A stretch of 11,748 bases of DNA from Chryseosolibacter sp966080355 (GTDB lineage: Bacteria; Bacteroidota; Bacteroidia; Cytophagales; Cyclobacteriaceae). A program made the position numbers and the translations under genes. Below, piece after piece: positions 1 through 6,407 of this stretch (position 1 is its first letter; each line of letters starts with the position of its first letter). The stretch covers positions 1 to 11,748 of the forward strand of contig CBHROW010000160.1 of the NCBI GenBank assembly GCA_966080355.1, in the 5' to 3' direction. The notes below the pieces were generated by a model. The model was not told the DNA's origin. It was given only the letters and a program-made list of their open reading frames with translations, and made no database searches.

Positions 1-59
1 CTGCATTTTTCATTTTGCTCAGCCTTATCATCGAGCATGCTGGGGTTTTTTTCTGTCAT
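1..59 (-). CDS. N-terminal fragment of an unidentified protein, cut by the window edge
   Basis: Read on the minus strand, an ATG at 59-57 opens a frame that runs without a stop to the window edge, giving 19 codons plus two bases. The peptide starts MTEKNPSMLDDKAEQNEKC and is hydrophilic and charged, with no signal peptide or membrane segment, so a cytoplasmic protein is likely. The frame is too short to test by length. The main support is its position: it faces away from the gene at 231, leaving about 170 bases for divergent promoters. I do not recognise the family. The start could be wrong or the frame could be chance. Confidence 0.4.
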   Translation of the reverse strand, partial: MTEKNPSMLDDKAEQNEKC

Positions 60-230
60 TGAATTCCCAACTTTTTAGCGATCAGTAACGAGAAGCGGTT
101 CGACTAAACTGACATACAACCCTGCTGAACGATAATTCAATCACAAATCGTGTGGTTGAAGAGCGTATGCTTTCTCAGAATTTTTCCGGGCCCGGGGGCA
201 TGTTTTTTTTGCCTGACCGGTTAAAAAATT

Positions 231-476
231 ATGGCGAAGTATTCGAAAAAAGCGCAGAGCACAGTGGCAGGCGCCATGCGGAGGAGAAAAAAAGGAACGC
301 TGACTTCCGGTCGCTCTGGAAAAAAAGTAACCAGCAGAAAACAGGCGATCGCCATTGGGCTGTCGGAAGCACGCGCAAAAGGAGCGAAGGTTCCACAAAA
401 TAGAACCGGCCGTGCTCCGCAAAAACGTGCGAAGGCAGCGAGCAAGCGAACCAGGCGTACACGGGCCAAATCCTGA
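231..476 (+). CDS. Small, strongly basic DUF6496-type protein
   Basis: This 81-residue protein has about 27 Lys/Arg and a single acidic residue, so it should be very basic and may bind nucleic acid; that role is inference. The first half matches a small Bacteroidota family I remember as DUF6496: MAKYSKKA at the start, then a conserved core around residues 22-54 with the pattern SGRSGKKVTSRKQAIAIGLS followed by EARxKGAKVP. The tail, residues 56-81, is low-complexity KR/A/T-rich like histone H1 tails. The ATG at 231 follows an A/T-rich stretch with no Shine-Dalgarno sequence, which is common in this phylum. The stop at 474-476 touches the stop of the convergent gene. No experimental function is known to me for this family. 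Confidence 0.85.
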   Translation: MAKYSKKAQSTVAGAMRRRKKGTLTSGRSGKKVTSRKQAIAIGLSEARAKGAKVPQNRTGRAPQKRAKAASKRTRRTRAKS

Positions 477-1679
477 TCAATTTCGATCGAATGAAAATAT
501 ATCCGCATCCTTTGTGCTTTTGCCGCGAAGGTGTTGTGAAAGTATGTTTGCCGCGATCACGCTGAACGTAATTCCATTTCCGCCAAAGCCGAGCGCAAAA
601 TAGCACCGTGGATATTTTCGATAGGGCCCGATGTAGGGAAGCCCATCATGTGTAGACCCGAACGTTCCTGCCCAACTGAATTCGGCTGTGAACTTATTCC
701 TGGGAAAAAAAGCCTCAAAGTCTTTTATAAGCTGGTTTGTTTTCCTCTCGATCAATCGATCTCTTCGCGAAGGGTTTACAAATTTTTCATCTCTTCCACC
801 AATGACAATGCGATTATCCGAGGTGCAGCGCAGATAGAGATAGGGATCGGATGTATTCCAGAACAACGCGTCCTCCCCGGGTATCGGAGACCCGATCATG
901 TTTTCGCTGATCGTTGCATAAGTAGCCCGGAGAGAGACAATCTTTTTTGAGATCATCTCAGTGACTTCATAGCCAGTGGCAAAAACGGCATAGCTGGCGG
1001 TGATCCTTTTTTTCTCTTTTGTTTGAAGAATTATCCGATCATGGCCGGGCTTGATTCTTTCGACATAACTTCTGTCGAATACCTGAAGACCATGTTTTAC
1101 TCCTGCCTGTAATAAATGATGCGTAAACAAATAGGCATCAACGTGTGCTGCGTTGAGAGAACGAATTGCGCAAGTTGAACGAAGGTTGTATTGCTTTTCC
1201 AAATCGTTTTCATCCATCCACTCGACAGCTAGTCCAACTTTCTTTCTCGCTTTGTACTCGCGATCGAGGTATGCCTGATCGCGGTCTTGTGCGACAAAGT
1301 AAAGACTTTTGCAAGTTTGAAATCCTTCATACCTGATCTCACATGCGAGAGCCTCCAGCGATGCAATGGAATCGTTGCACAGCCGGTAAGCACGGACGGC
1401 ACTGTGCTCGCCAATTTTATCGATCAATTGATGAAGGGGAACATCAATCTCATATTGCAGGAACGATGTGCTTGCGCAGGTACTTCCCAACCCGATCGAG
1501 CGACCATCGAGCAAGATGCAGCCCCAACCTTCATGTTGAAGTGTATAAGCAGCAATGGCTCCTGAAATTCCGCCACCGACTATAACAACTTCACACTGCT
1601 TGTCCTCATCGAGTTTGGGATAGGCGTGAGGTAGCCCGTATAGGATCAAGTAATAAGGATATCCTGATTTCAATTTCAT
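477..1679 (-). CDS. FAD-dependent oxidoreductase, DAO family
   Basis: This 400-residue flavoprotein has the ADP-binding Rossmann motif near the N-terminus, VVIVGGGISG at residues 31-40, and an acidic residue (Asp58) closing the second strand. It continues with a DAO-type SIGLGSTCAST segment at 61-71. The C-terminal half has the family signatures DGLPYIG (345-351) and GFGGNGITFS (364-373), which close the FAD site. There is no signal peptide, membrane helix or iron-sulfur domain, so it is probably a cytoplasmic amine/amino-acid-oxidase-like enzyme. The substrate cannot be told. Length and the start MKLKSGYPYY agree with Bacteroidota homologues as I remember them. It runs divergently from the Rieske-fused relative at 1814 and ends exactly against the DUF6496 gene. 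Confidence 0.9.
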   Translation of the reverse strand: MKLKSGYPYYLILYGLPHAYPKLDEDKQCEVVIVGGGISGAIAAYTLQHEGWGCILLDGRSIGLGSTCASTSFLQYEIDVPLHQLIDKIGEHSAVRAYRLCNDSIASLEALACEIRYEGFQTCKSLYFVAQDRDQAYLDREYKARKKVGLAVEWMDENDLEKQYNLRSTCAIRSLNAAHVDAYLFTHHLLQAGVKHGLQVFDRSYVERIKPGHDRIILQTKEKKRITASYAVFATGYEVTEMISKKIVSLRATYATISENMIGSPIPGEDALFWNTSDPYLYLRCTSDNRIVIGGRDEKFVNPSRRDRLIERKTNQLIKDFEAFFPRNKFTAEFSWAGTFGSTHDGLPYIGPYRKYPRCYFALGFGGNGITFSVIAANILSQHLRGKSTKDADIFSFDRN

Positions 1680-1694
1680 ACAATTTTATATTTT

Positions 1695-1727
1695 CAACTG
1701 TAGAAAAAAGTGACCACACAATGCAAT
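1695..1727 (-). promoter_or_regulatory. Possible Bacteroidota-type promoter for the 477-1679 gene
   Basis: On the minus strand, TACAGTTG (plus coordinates 1702-1695) differs by one base from the Bacteroidota -7 consensus TAnnTTTG. An ATTG (1727-1724) lies 21 bases upstream, where the -33 TTG element is expected. The start codon follows 15 bases after the -7 element, which implies a short leader. The match is imperfect and unverified; a partial match like this can occur by chance in an A/T-rich intergenic region. Confidence 0.3.
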
Positions 1728-1813
1728 GACCGAATTCGAAAATTCCGTCTCATGGAAAAATGTTCGCGGGCAAGATAATTGAAGTGGAGATACAACAATC
1801 GAACCGTGAGCAT

Positions 1814-3379
1814 ATGACATTACGTGATGGCGCCCGAAAAAGCCTTTGGCAGGAAACAACCACCCCGATCATTCCCAGGGATCAACCGGATCACGATTCT
1901 GTTTATGATGTGATCATTGTCGGAGCGGGCATCACCGGTGTAACGTTGGGACTGTTGCTGCAAAAGTCGGGAAAACGTTGCCTGATCCTCGAGGCTCAAA
2001 ATATAGGTTTCGGAACTACAGGCGGGTCAACCGCGCATTTGAATACCTTGATGGATACACCTTATCCGACCCTGATCAAAAATTTTGGCGCGGAGAATGC
2101 CAAACATGTTGCTGATGCGACACGTAAGGCGCTTGCCCTTTTTCATGAACATATCACCACTTACAATATCGATTGCGGATACCAGGAAGTTCCAGCGTTC
2201 TTATTTGCCCAGGATGAAAAACAGGCTCAGGAACTCACCGAGATACACGAAGCTTGCGCAAGTGTAGGTGTGGAAACTTTCTTCGTGGATGAGCTTCCGA
2301 TTCCGGTGATGGCACAGAAGATCCTCCGCATTGAACGCCAGGGGAAGTTGCATCCTTTGCGCTATGTTATGTCTTTGGCTGACGAATTCCGAAAAGTGAA
2401 CGGGATCGTAGTGGAAAATTGTCGTGTTCTCGATGATTCTGCAGGTCATGATCCGAGTATTGTTGAAGTCCACACCACGTCCGGAATTTTCAGAGGCGGA
2501 TCACTCGTATATGCCACCCACATTCCGATTGGTGTCAACCTTCTGCACCTGCGATGCGCTGCTTATCGAAGCTACGCTATGGCCGTGAAGCTTCAGCGCG
2601 GTAACTATCCCGAAGGATTGGTTTACGATATGTATGATCCATATCACTATTATCGATCTCAAATTATTGACGGAGAGAATTACCTCATCGTTGGCGGTGA
2701 AGACCATCGCACAGGAGAAGAGACAAACACGAATGGATGTTTCCTCAATCTTGAAAGTCACGTGCGTTCACATTTCGATGTTGCCGAAGTAAATGCAAAA
2801 TGGTCGTCACAATACTTCGAACCTGCAGACGGCTTACCGTACATCGGGCGACTTCCTGGCAACGCGTCAAATATTTTTGTTGCAACCGGGTTTGGCGGAA
2901 ATGGAATAACCTACAGTCATGTAGCGGCAGCGTTATTGAAAGATATTCTCCTTGGGCAGGCAAATGATCTTGAACATCTGTTCCGGCCAGGCCGTGTGAA
3001 ACCCGTTGCCGGATTTACCGAATTCGTGAAACACAACAGTGAAGTAGTGAAAAGTTTCGTAGGTCGATGGTTGGGGCAAGAAAAGCTCAGCGAACTGTCA
3101 GGGCTTGCCCATGGCGATGGAGCCGTTGTCAAGTATGAGAACGAGACCATGGCGATCTATAAAGATGAATATGGCGATGTATATGCGGTGAATCCAACCT
3201 GTACGCATTTAAAATGCTCAGTTGCGTGGAACGCTGCTGAAAAATCGTGGGATTGTCCGTGTCATGGTGCCCGTTATTCTTTTACAGGTGAGGTTCTTAC
3301 GGGCCCTGCCAGCAAACCGCTGGAACCGATAGAGATCAGAACGATTGAGGGCGAGGGATATATTGCGCCTGCGGTTTAG
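1814..3379 (+). CDS. FAD-dependent oxidoreductase with C-terminal Rieske [2Fe-2S] domain
   Basis: This 521-residue protein fuses a DAO-type flavin oxidoreductase to a Rieske domain. The FAD motif VIIVGAGITG is at residues 33-42, with acidic Glu60 closing the second strand. DGLPYIG (339-345) and GFGGNGITYS (359-368) mark the C-terminal part of the flavin fold. The Rieske domain occupies about 429-521, with cluster ligands Cys463, His465, Cys481 and His484. Cys468 and Cys483 fit the disulfide pair of bc1-type Rieske proteins. Electron flow between flavin and cluster is inferred from the fusion; the substrate is unknown. The frame is open back to an ATG at 1760, but I prefer 1814 because homologues as I remember them begin just before the RDGARKSLW motif. 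It is divergent from its relative at 477-1679. Confidence 0.92.
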   Translation: MTLRDGARKSLWQETTTPIIPRDQPDHDSVYDVIIVGAGITGVTLGLLLQKSGKRCLILEAQNIGFGTTGGSTAHLNTLMDTPYPTLIKNFGAENAKHVADATRKALALFHEHITTYNIDCGYQEVPAFLFAQDEKQAQELTEIHEACASVGVETFFVDELPIPVMAQKILRIERQGKLHPLRYVMSLADEFRKVNGIVVENCRVLDDSAGHDPSIVEVHTTSGIFRGGSLVYATHIPIGVNLLHLRCAAYRSYAMAVKLQRGNYPEGLVYDMYDPYHYYRSQIIDGENYLIVGGEDHRTGEETNTNGCFLNLESHVRSHFDVAEVNAKWSSQYFEPADGLPYIGRLPGNASNIFVATGFGGNGITYSHVAAALLKDILLGQANDLEHLFRPGRVKPVAGFTEFVKHNSEVVKSFVGRWLGQEKLSELSGLAHGDGAVVKYENETMAIYKDEYGDVYAVNPTCTHLKCSVAWNAAEKSWDCPCHGARYSFTGEVLTGPASKPLEPIEIRTIEGEGYIAPAV

Positions 3380-3573
3380 TGACTGTCCTGCAAATTGACC
3401 GGAGCTAAATTGAAATGCAAAAGGTAAATCGGAAGATCCCGAGTAGAGATCCGATTCAGTAAATGCAACAGGGATCGAGGTGTTTGTTAACCGCAAATCG
3501 AGGTGCGGCTATTTATCCGAAGCATGGTCCCGGTCACTTACCTGTACCTGCTCATAAAATCCAGATAATGCCG

Positions 3574-3597
3574 ATGCAGGCTTCGCGCTTGCATTTT
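3574..3597 (+). terminator. Possible intrinsic terminator after the FAD-Rieske gene
   Basis: ATGCAGGC (3574-3581) pairs with GCTTGCAT (3587-3594) over 8 positions including one G-U, with a five-base TTCGC loop. A short T run follows (four T counting the last stem base). It could end transcripts from the gene ending at 3379, but it lies almost 200 bases downstream, the stem is only moderately GC-rich and the T tract is short. Confidence 0.35.
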
Positions 3598-3862
3598 ACC
3601 ATTCAAATAGTTTCGAAGCGTGCTGCACAAGTCAAGTAAGTTGACACCAAAATGTCTCGCTTTCCACTTCGTTCACGGAGTCTTCGATTTTTGCGTTAAT
3701 CTGCATTTACACCTGCAGAAGCCGCGGTCTTAAAATTCAAGACTGTTTTTCCAGGATTATCATTCATTTGGAGGGTCTTCAGCGCCTTTGGACTCCGCCT
3801 GAAACATTTTCATGCACCGCGAAAACCGCTTTTCGTAAATTCCCAAAATAATTCGACCACCT

Positions 3863-3895
3863 GAGGCAACCCTGCTGTATTAAAGATTGTACTGG
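3863..3895 (+). promoter_or_regulatory. Possible ECF-type promoter of the sigma operon
   Basis: A GAGGCAACCC segment (3863-3872) resembles the GGAAC/GGCAAC-type -35 boxes used by ECF sigma factors. A GTACT (3889-3893) lies about 17 bases downstream, where a -10 box would be. This would place the transcript start around 3900, just ahead of the TTG start at 3913. ECF genes often control themselves, so autoregulation is a reasonable inference. The -10 part is a weak match. Confidence 0.35.
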
Positions 3896-3912
3896 TAAAT
3901 AAATCTACTCGC

Positions 3913-4473
3913 TTGGACTCAAGTCGCCACCTGGAAGACATGCTCACCGGATGCCGGAAAAATGACCGGAGTAGTCAGAAATTGCTCTACGAGGAATTTT
4001 ACGGCTACGCGTTGAGTATCACCCTTCGATATGCAGATAACCGCGATGAAGCTTCAGTAATCTTAAACGATGGATTTATGAAAATTTTCACCAGTATAAA
4101 ACAGTTTGACCTGAGCAGGCCTTTCAAACCCTGGCTCAGAAAGATCATCGTGAATACTGCCATCAACCATTATCGGCAAAAGCAACGGGATGCCCAGACG
4201 GAAGAACTCGACCATGCAAGCCGCGAATCGGAAACCGAAAACATCATTGCCGGAATTTCCTACCAGGAGATCATCACTATGCTTCAAAAGCTTCCACCGG
4301 CATATCGCACCGTATTCAATCTTCACGTGATCGAAGGATACCGGCATGAGGAGATCGCAAAGATGTTGTCCATTACAGTGGGAACGTCCAAGTCGAACCT
4401 ATCGAAAGCCAAAGAGCATTTGAAAAAAATATTAACGGAGTTTTTTGAAACAGATTATGTCGAAAAAAAGTGA
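3913..4473 (+). CDS. ECF-type RNA polymerase sigma-70 factor
   Basis: This 186-residue protein has the two-domain ECF layout. Region 2 spans about residues 18-90, including the DEASVILNDGFMKIF segment of region 2.2 and WLRKIIVNTAINHYR of regions 2.3/2.4. Region 4 spans about 118-176 and contains LPPAYRTVFNLHVIEGY and the helix-turn-helix HEEIAKMLSITVGTSKSNLS. There is no region 1.1 or 3. The frame has no ATG before residue 10: it opens at 3865 and the first usual start is TTG at 3913, giving MDSSRHLEDML, a normal N-terminus for the family. ATG at 3940 is the alternative and would shorten the first helix. The gene overlaps the next one by 17 bases, so the two are probably translationally coupled. 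The regulon is unknown. Confidence 0.92.
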   Translation: MDSSRHLEDMLTGCRKNDRSSQKLLYEEFYGYALSITLRYADNRDEASVILNDGFMKIFTSIKQFDLSRPFKPWLRKIIVNTAINHYRQKQRDAQTEELDHASRESETENIIAGISYQEIITMLQKLPPAYRTVFNLHVIEGYRHEEIAKMLSITVGTSKSNLSKAKEHLKKILTEFFETDYVEKK

Positions 4474-5845
4474 CGATAGTCTAGAAAGCTTTTTTCGCAA
4501 AGGCGTAGCGCAGCAGGATACGTCATCGCTCGAGCGCGATTGGCAGCAAATGGAAAAGATGCTCGATGAGCGTGATGCTGCCATGGCGACCCTGAGACCG
4601 AAAAAAGCGAGACCCTATAAGATCGGAGCTGCGGTTGCAATAGTGCTGTTGGCGCTGTGGTCTGGCTATCGGTTTGGATTTGAGTCCACAGTAGATACGC
4701 AGGCGGCAGCAGGTACGGTAGCTCCCGGGGATGAGGCGAATGACCAAACTGCCGACCTGCTTTCTCAAGATAAGAAAGCAGCGAAGACCGGCTCCAGACC
4801 AAGCGAGGAAAGACACAGCCGCGCGGAAGTTGCATCGGATCCTGCTAACAATTCGAGCGGAGGATCACAAGCTGTCATTCAAAGCGAGGGCGCCCGAGTT
4901 CCTCCCGCACATACTACCGGTGAGACGCAAGAAAAATCGAATCATTCAAGCCGGTCATTTAAAACAAATCGGATTGAGCAGGCTGGATCTGTCTCAACCC
5001 CATCAACTGATAACGTTTTGGATGCCACTGTTTATTCCGGTCGAAAAGATGTTACCGCATCGTCATTGCAATACGCGTTGACGTCAGGAAAGCCTAACCA
5101 GGAAATAGTTTCAGATGAGCTCACCGTGGAAATTCCACCTGTTGCGCAGGCTGCGTTACTACCGGCCGAACTTCAACCTGCATTCGTTTCGGAAGATCAG
5201 CCCGCTACATCTTCAAATGATAACCGGTTCAACATTTCCGCGATGATTGCGCCAGACTTCAGCGCAACCACATTGGGCAAATACACAGCCCCTGGTTCTG
5301 CCTTCGGACTTTCACTCGGCTATCGCATCGGCAGATTTACGGTAACTACAGGCGCGATCAAGAGCGCTAAGCGATACACCGGCTACGGAAAAGACTACTC
5401 GCCACCCGAAGGCTATTGGAAGAGACGCACAAATGGAATTGTTCCGAGCGAAATATTCGGTCGATGCGGAATTGTTGAAGTTCCATTGATCGTACAGTAC
5501 GATCTTTCTTCATGGAGACGCTCGCGGTTATTCGGATCGTTGGGCGTGTCAAGTTATTTTATGCGTTCCGAGTCATATGAGTATACGTTCAAAGAACCGA
5601 ATCCCGGAGCTGCCGATCATTGGACGGCTCCGCAACCCAGCTCTTATTACTTCGGTGTCGGGCACGTTTCCCTTGGCTACGACCGCAAGTTGAATGAACA
5701 TTTTTCGTTGGGAGTTGAACCTTACGTGAAGATCCCGTTCAAGGGAATCGGTTGGTCGAATGTGAATCTTGTCACTGCAGGAGCGTACGTGAATCTGCGA
5801 TACTTTTTTTCGTTTGTGAAACTTGATCACGCAAAATTGAATTAA
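4457..5845 (+). CDS. Membrane protein with anti-sigma-like topology and an outer-membrane-barrel-like C-terminal domain
   Basis: The protein is 462 residues from the ATG at 4457. Residues 1-54 are charged and cytoplasmic-looking (SLESFFRKGVAQQ, then an ERDWQQMEKMLDERD helix). One membrane helix follows at about 55-72 (IGAAVAIVLLALWSGYRFGF). Residues about 76-255 are a Ser/Thr/Ala/Gln-rich disordered linker. Residues about 256-462 alternate aromatic and small residues in strands (for example AFGLSLGYRIGRFTVTTGAI and YYFGVGHVSLGYDRKL), as in outer-membrane beta-barrel domains. The position directly after the ECF sigma gene, with a 17-base overlap, suggests it binds that sigma factor; this is inference, since no zinc anti-sigma motif (HxxxCxxC) is present. 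TTG at 4445 is an alternative start closer to a GGAG at 4437. Confidence 0.85.
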   Translation: MSKKSDDSLESFFRKGVAQQDTSSLERDWQQMEKMLDERDAAMATLRPKKARPYKIGAAVAIVLLALWSGYRFGFESTVDTQAAAGTVAPGDEANDQTADLLSQDKKAAKTGSRPSEERHSRAEVASDPANNSSGGSQAVIQSEGARVPPAHTTGETQEKSNHSSRSFKTNRIEQAGSVSTPSTDNVLDATVYSGRKDVTASSLQYALTSGKPNQEIVSDELTVEIPPVAQAALLPAELQPAFVSEDQPATSSNDNRFNISAMIAPDFSATTLGKYTAPGSAFGLSLGYRIGRFTVTTGAIKSAKRYTGYGKDYSPPEGYWKRRTNGIVPSEIFGRCGIVEVPLIVQYDLSSWRRSRLFGSLGVSSYFMRSESYEYTFKEPNPGAADHWTAPQPSSYYFGVGHVSLGYDRKLNEHFSLGVEPYVKIPFKGIGWSNVNLVTAGAYVNLRYFFSFVKLDHAKLN

Positions 5846-5849
5846 ACCT

Positions 5850-6299
5850 ATGGTCTTCAATAAGAAATCAGAACTGTTCAACCCTACAGTAAGCCTGAAG
5901 AAGTTTTACGAAGATAACTACGCTAAAATTTCATTTGTTGAGTCGATCCCCTGTGTAAAGGTGAAGATAGAGGGCGTTCCGAGAAGCAGCGATCATTATC
6001 AATTGGTCTTCAATAAAATGGTCGAGCTCGTTCATGAAGAAATGGAGCAATATTGTCGGCTGCACCTTTTATCAGATAACTCGAAAGCCGGTATTGTTCT
6101 GGACGAAGACATTCAATACTACAATGACGTGATCATCCCTCAGATCGAAAAAGCCGGAGTGCGCTTTCAGGCCATTGTTGTTCCCGAAAGTGCATTTGTG
6201 CGGACACTCACGTCTTCTGTCTCGCAACCTTCCCGCAAACTACGCGTGGAATACTTCAATACCGTCAGCGGAGCCTCGAAATGGCTCAAGCATCGGTAA
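5850..6299 (+). CDS. Small SpoIIAA/STAS-like protein
   Basis: This soluble 149-residue protein has no signal peptide or membrane helix. From about residue 19 it resembles Bacteroidota proteins of the SpoIIAA-like fold: an opening strand pair (FYEDNYAKISF, then CVKVKIEG), a long helix (VFNKMVELVHEEMEQYC), a strand and Asp-rich loop (KAGIVLDEDIQYYND), a strand (FQAIVVPES) and the ending VEYFNTVSGASKWLK. That family is assigned from memory and is weakly conserved. The gene starts four bases after the preceding stop, so it belongs to the sigma operon. Some SpoIIAA/STAS proteins act as anti-anti-sigma factors, but many of these stand-alone proteins have no known role. Residues 1-9 look like a copy of residues 52-60. 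Confidence 0.8.
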   Translation: MVFNKKSELFNPTVSLKKFYEDNYAKISFVESIPCVKVKIEGVPRSSDHYQLVFNKMVELVHEEMEQYCRLHLLSDNSKAGIVLDEDIQYYNDVIIPQIEKAGVRFQAIVVPESAFVRTLTSSVSQPSRKLRVEYFNTVSGASKWLKHR

Positions 6300-6335
6300 T
6301 ACAGCCGCTTGGCCTTGGAAGGAATTTGAATATCG

Positions 6336-6407
6336 AACAAGGAACAGCGAATGACGAACAACGGGATTGTGTCTTGTCCCGAAATTCATCATTCCTTGTT
6401 CCTTGTT
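6336..6407. repeat. Long imperfect inverted repeat (intergenic palindromic element)
   Basis: Bases 6336-6366 are complementary to 6377-6407 at 25 of 31 positions, leaving a 10-base loop. The outer 11 bases, AACAAGGAACA, pair perfectly with TGTTCCTTGTT, and an inner CGGGA/TCCCG stem closes the loop. The sequence, with its AACAAGGAA core, looks like dispersed intergenic palindromes that I remember from Bacteroidota genomes. Its place, 36 bases after the sigma operon and before the esterase gene, would also suit a transcription end point, though there is no clean T tract. Confidence 0.65.

Larger units (their letters stand above)
3380..3912. other. 533-base intergenic region with small hairpins and short repeats, no gene seen
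   Basis: No convincing coding frame lies here on either strand. Visible structure: an inverted repeat AATCGGA/TCCGATT at 3427-3433 and 3450-3456; a direct repeat AAATGCAAAAGG (3413-3424) and AAATGCAACAGG (3461-3472); ATCGAGGTG twice (3474-3482 and 3497-3505), the second inside a CCGCA/TGCGG hairpin (3491-3508); a terminator-like hairpin at 3574-3597; and GTCAA/TTGAC (3631-3645). The last 50 bases before the sigma gene look like its promoter region. The size is large for this window, so a small RNA or decayed gene is possible, but I see no positive evidence for either. Confidence 0.6.

Noticed and set aside
141..606. Several overlapping open frames on both strands around the DUF6496 gene
   Set aside because: They overlap a frame with a recognisable family core, have rare-looking compositions and match no pattern I know.
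648..1585. Plus-strand open frames of 80-100 codons opposite the first oxidoreductase
   Set aside because: They lie antisense to a well-supported flavoprotein gene and show no domain or start signal.
3415..3462. 15-codon frame after the FAD-Rieske gene
   Set aside because: It is too short to judge and has no start signal; frames of this size are expected by chance.
3380..3912. Possible tRNA or known structured RNA in the long gap
   Set aside because: No cloverleaf, T-loop GGTTCGA-type sequence or riboswitch core could be found by eye.
4455..5081. Frames of 97-126 codons overlapping the membrane protein gene in other frames
   Set aside because: The membrane protein frame is continuous, has a clear helix and barrel-like domain, and follows the sigma gene; the others are composition shadows.
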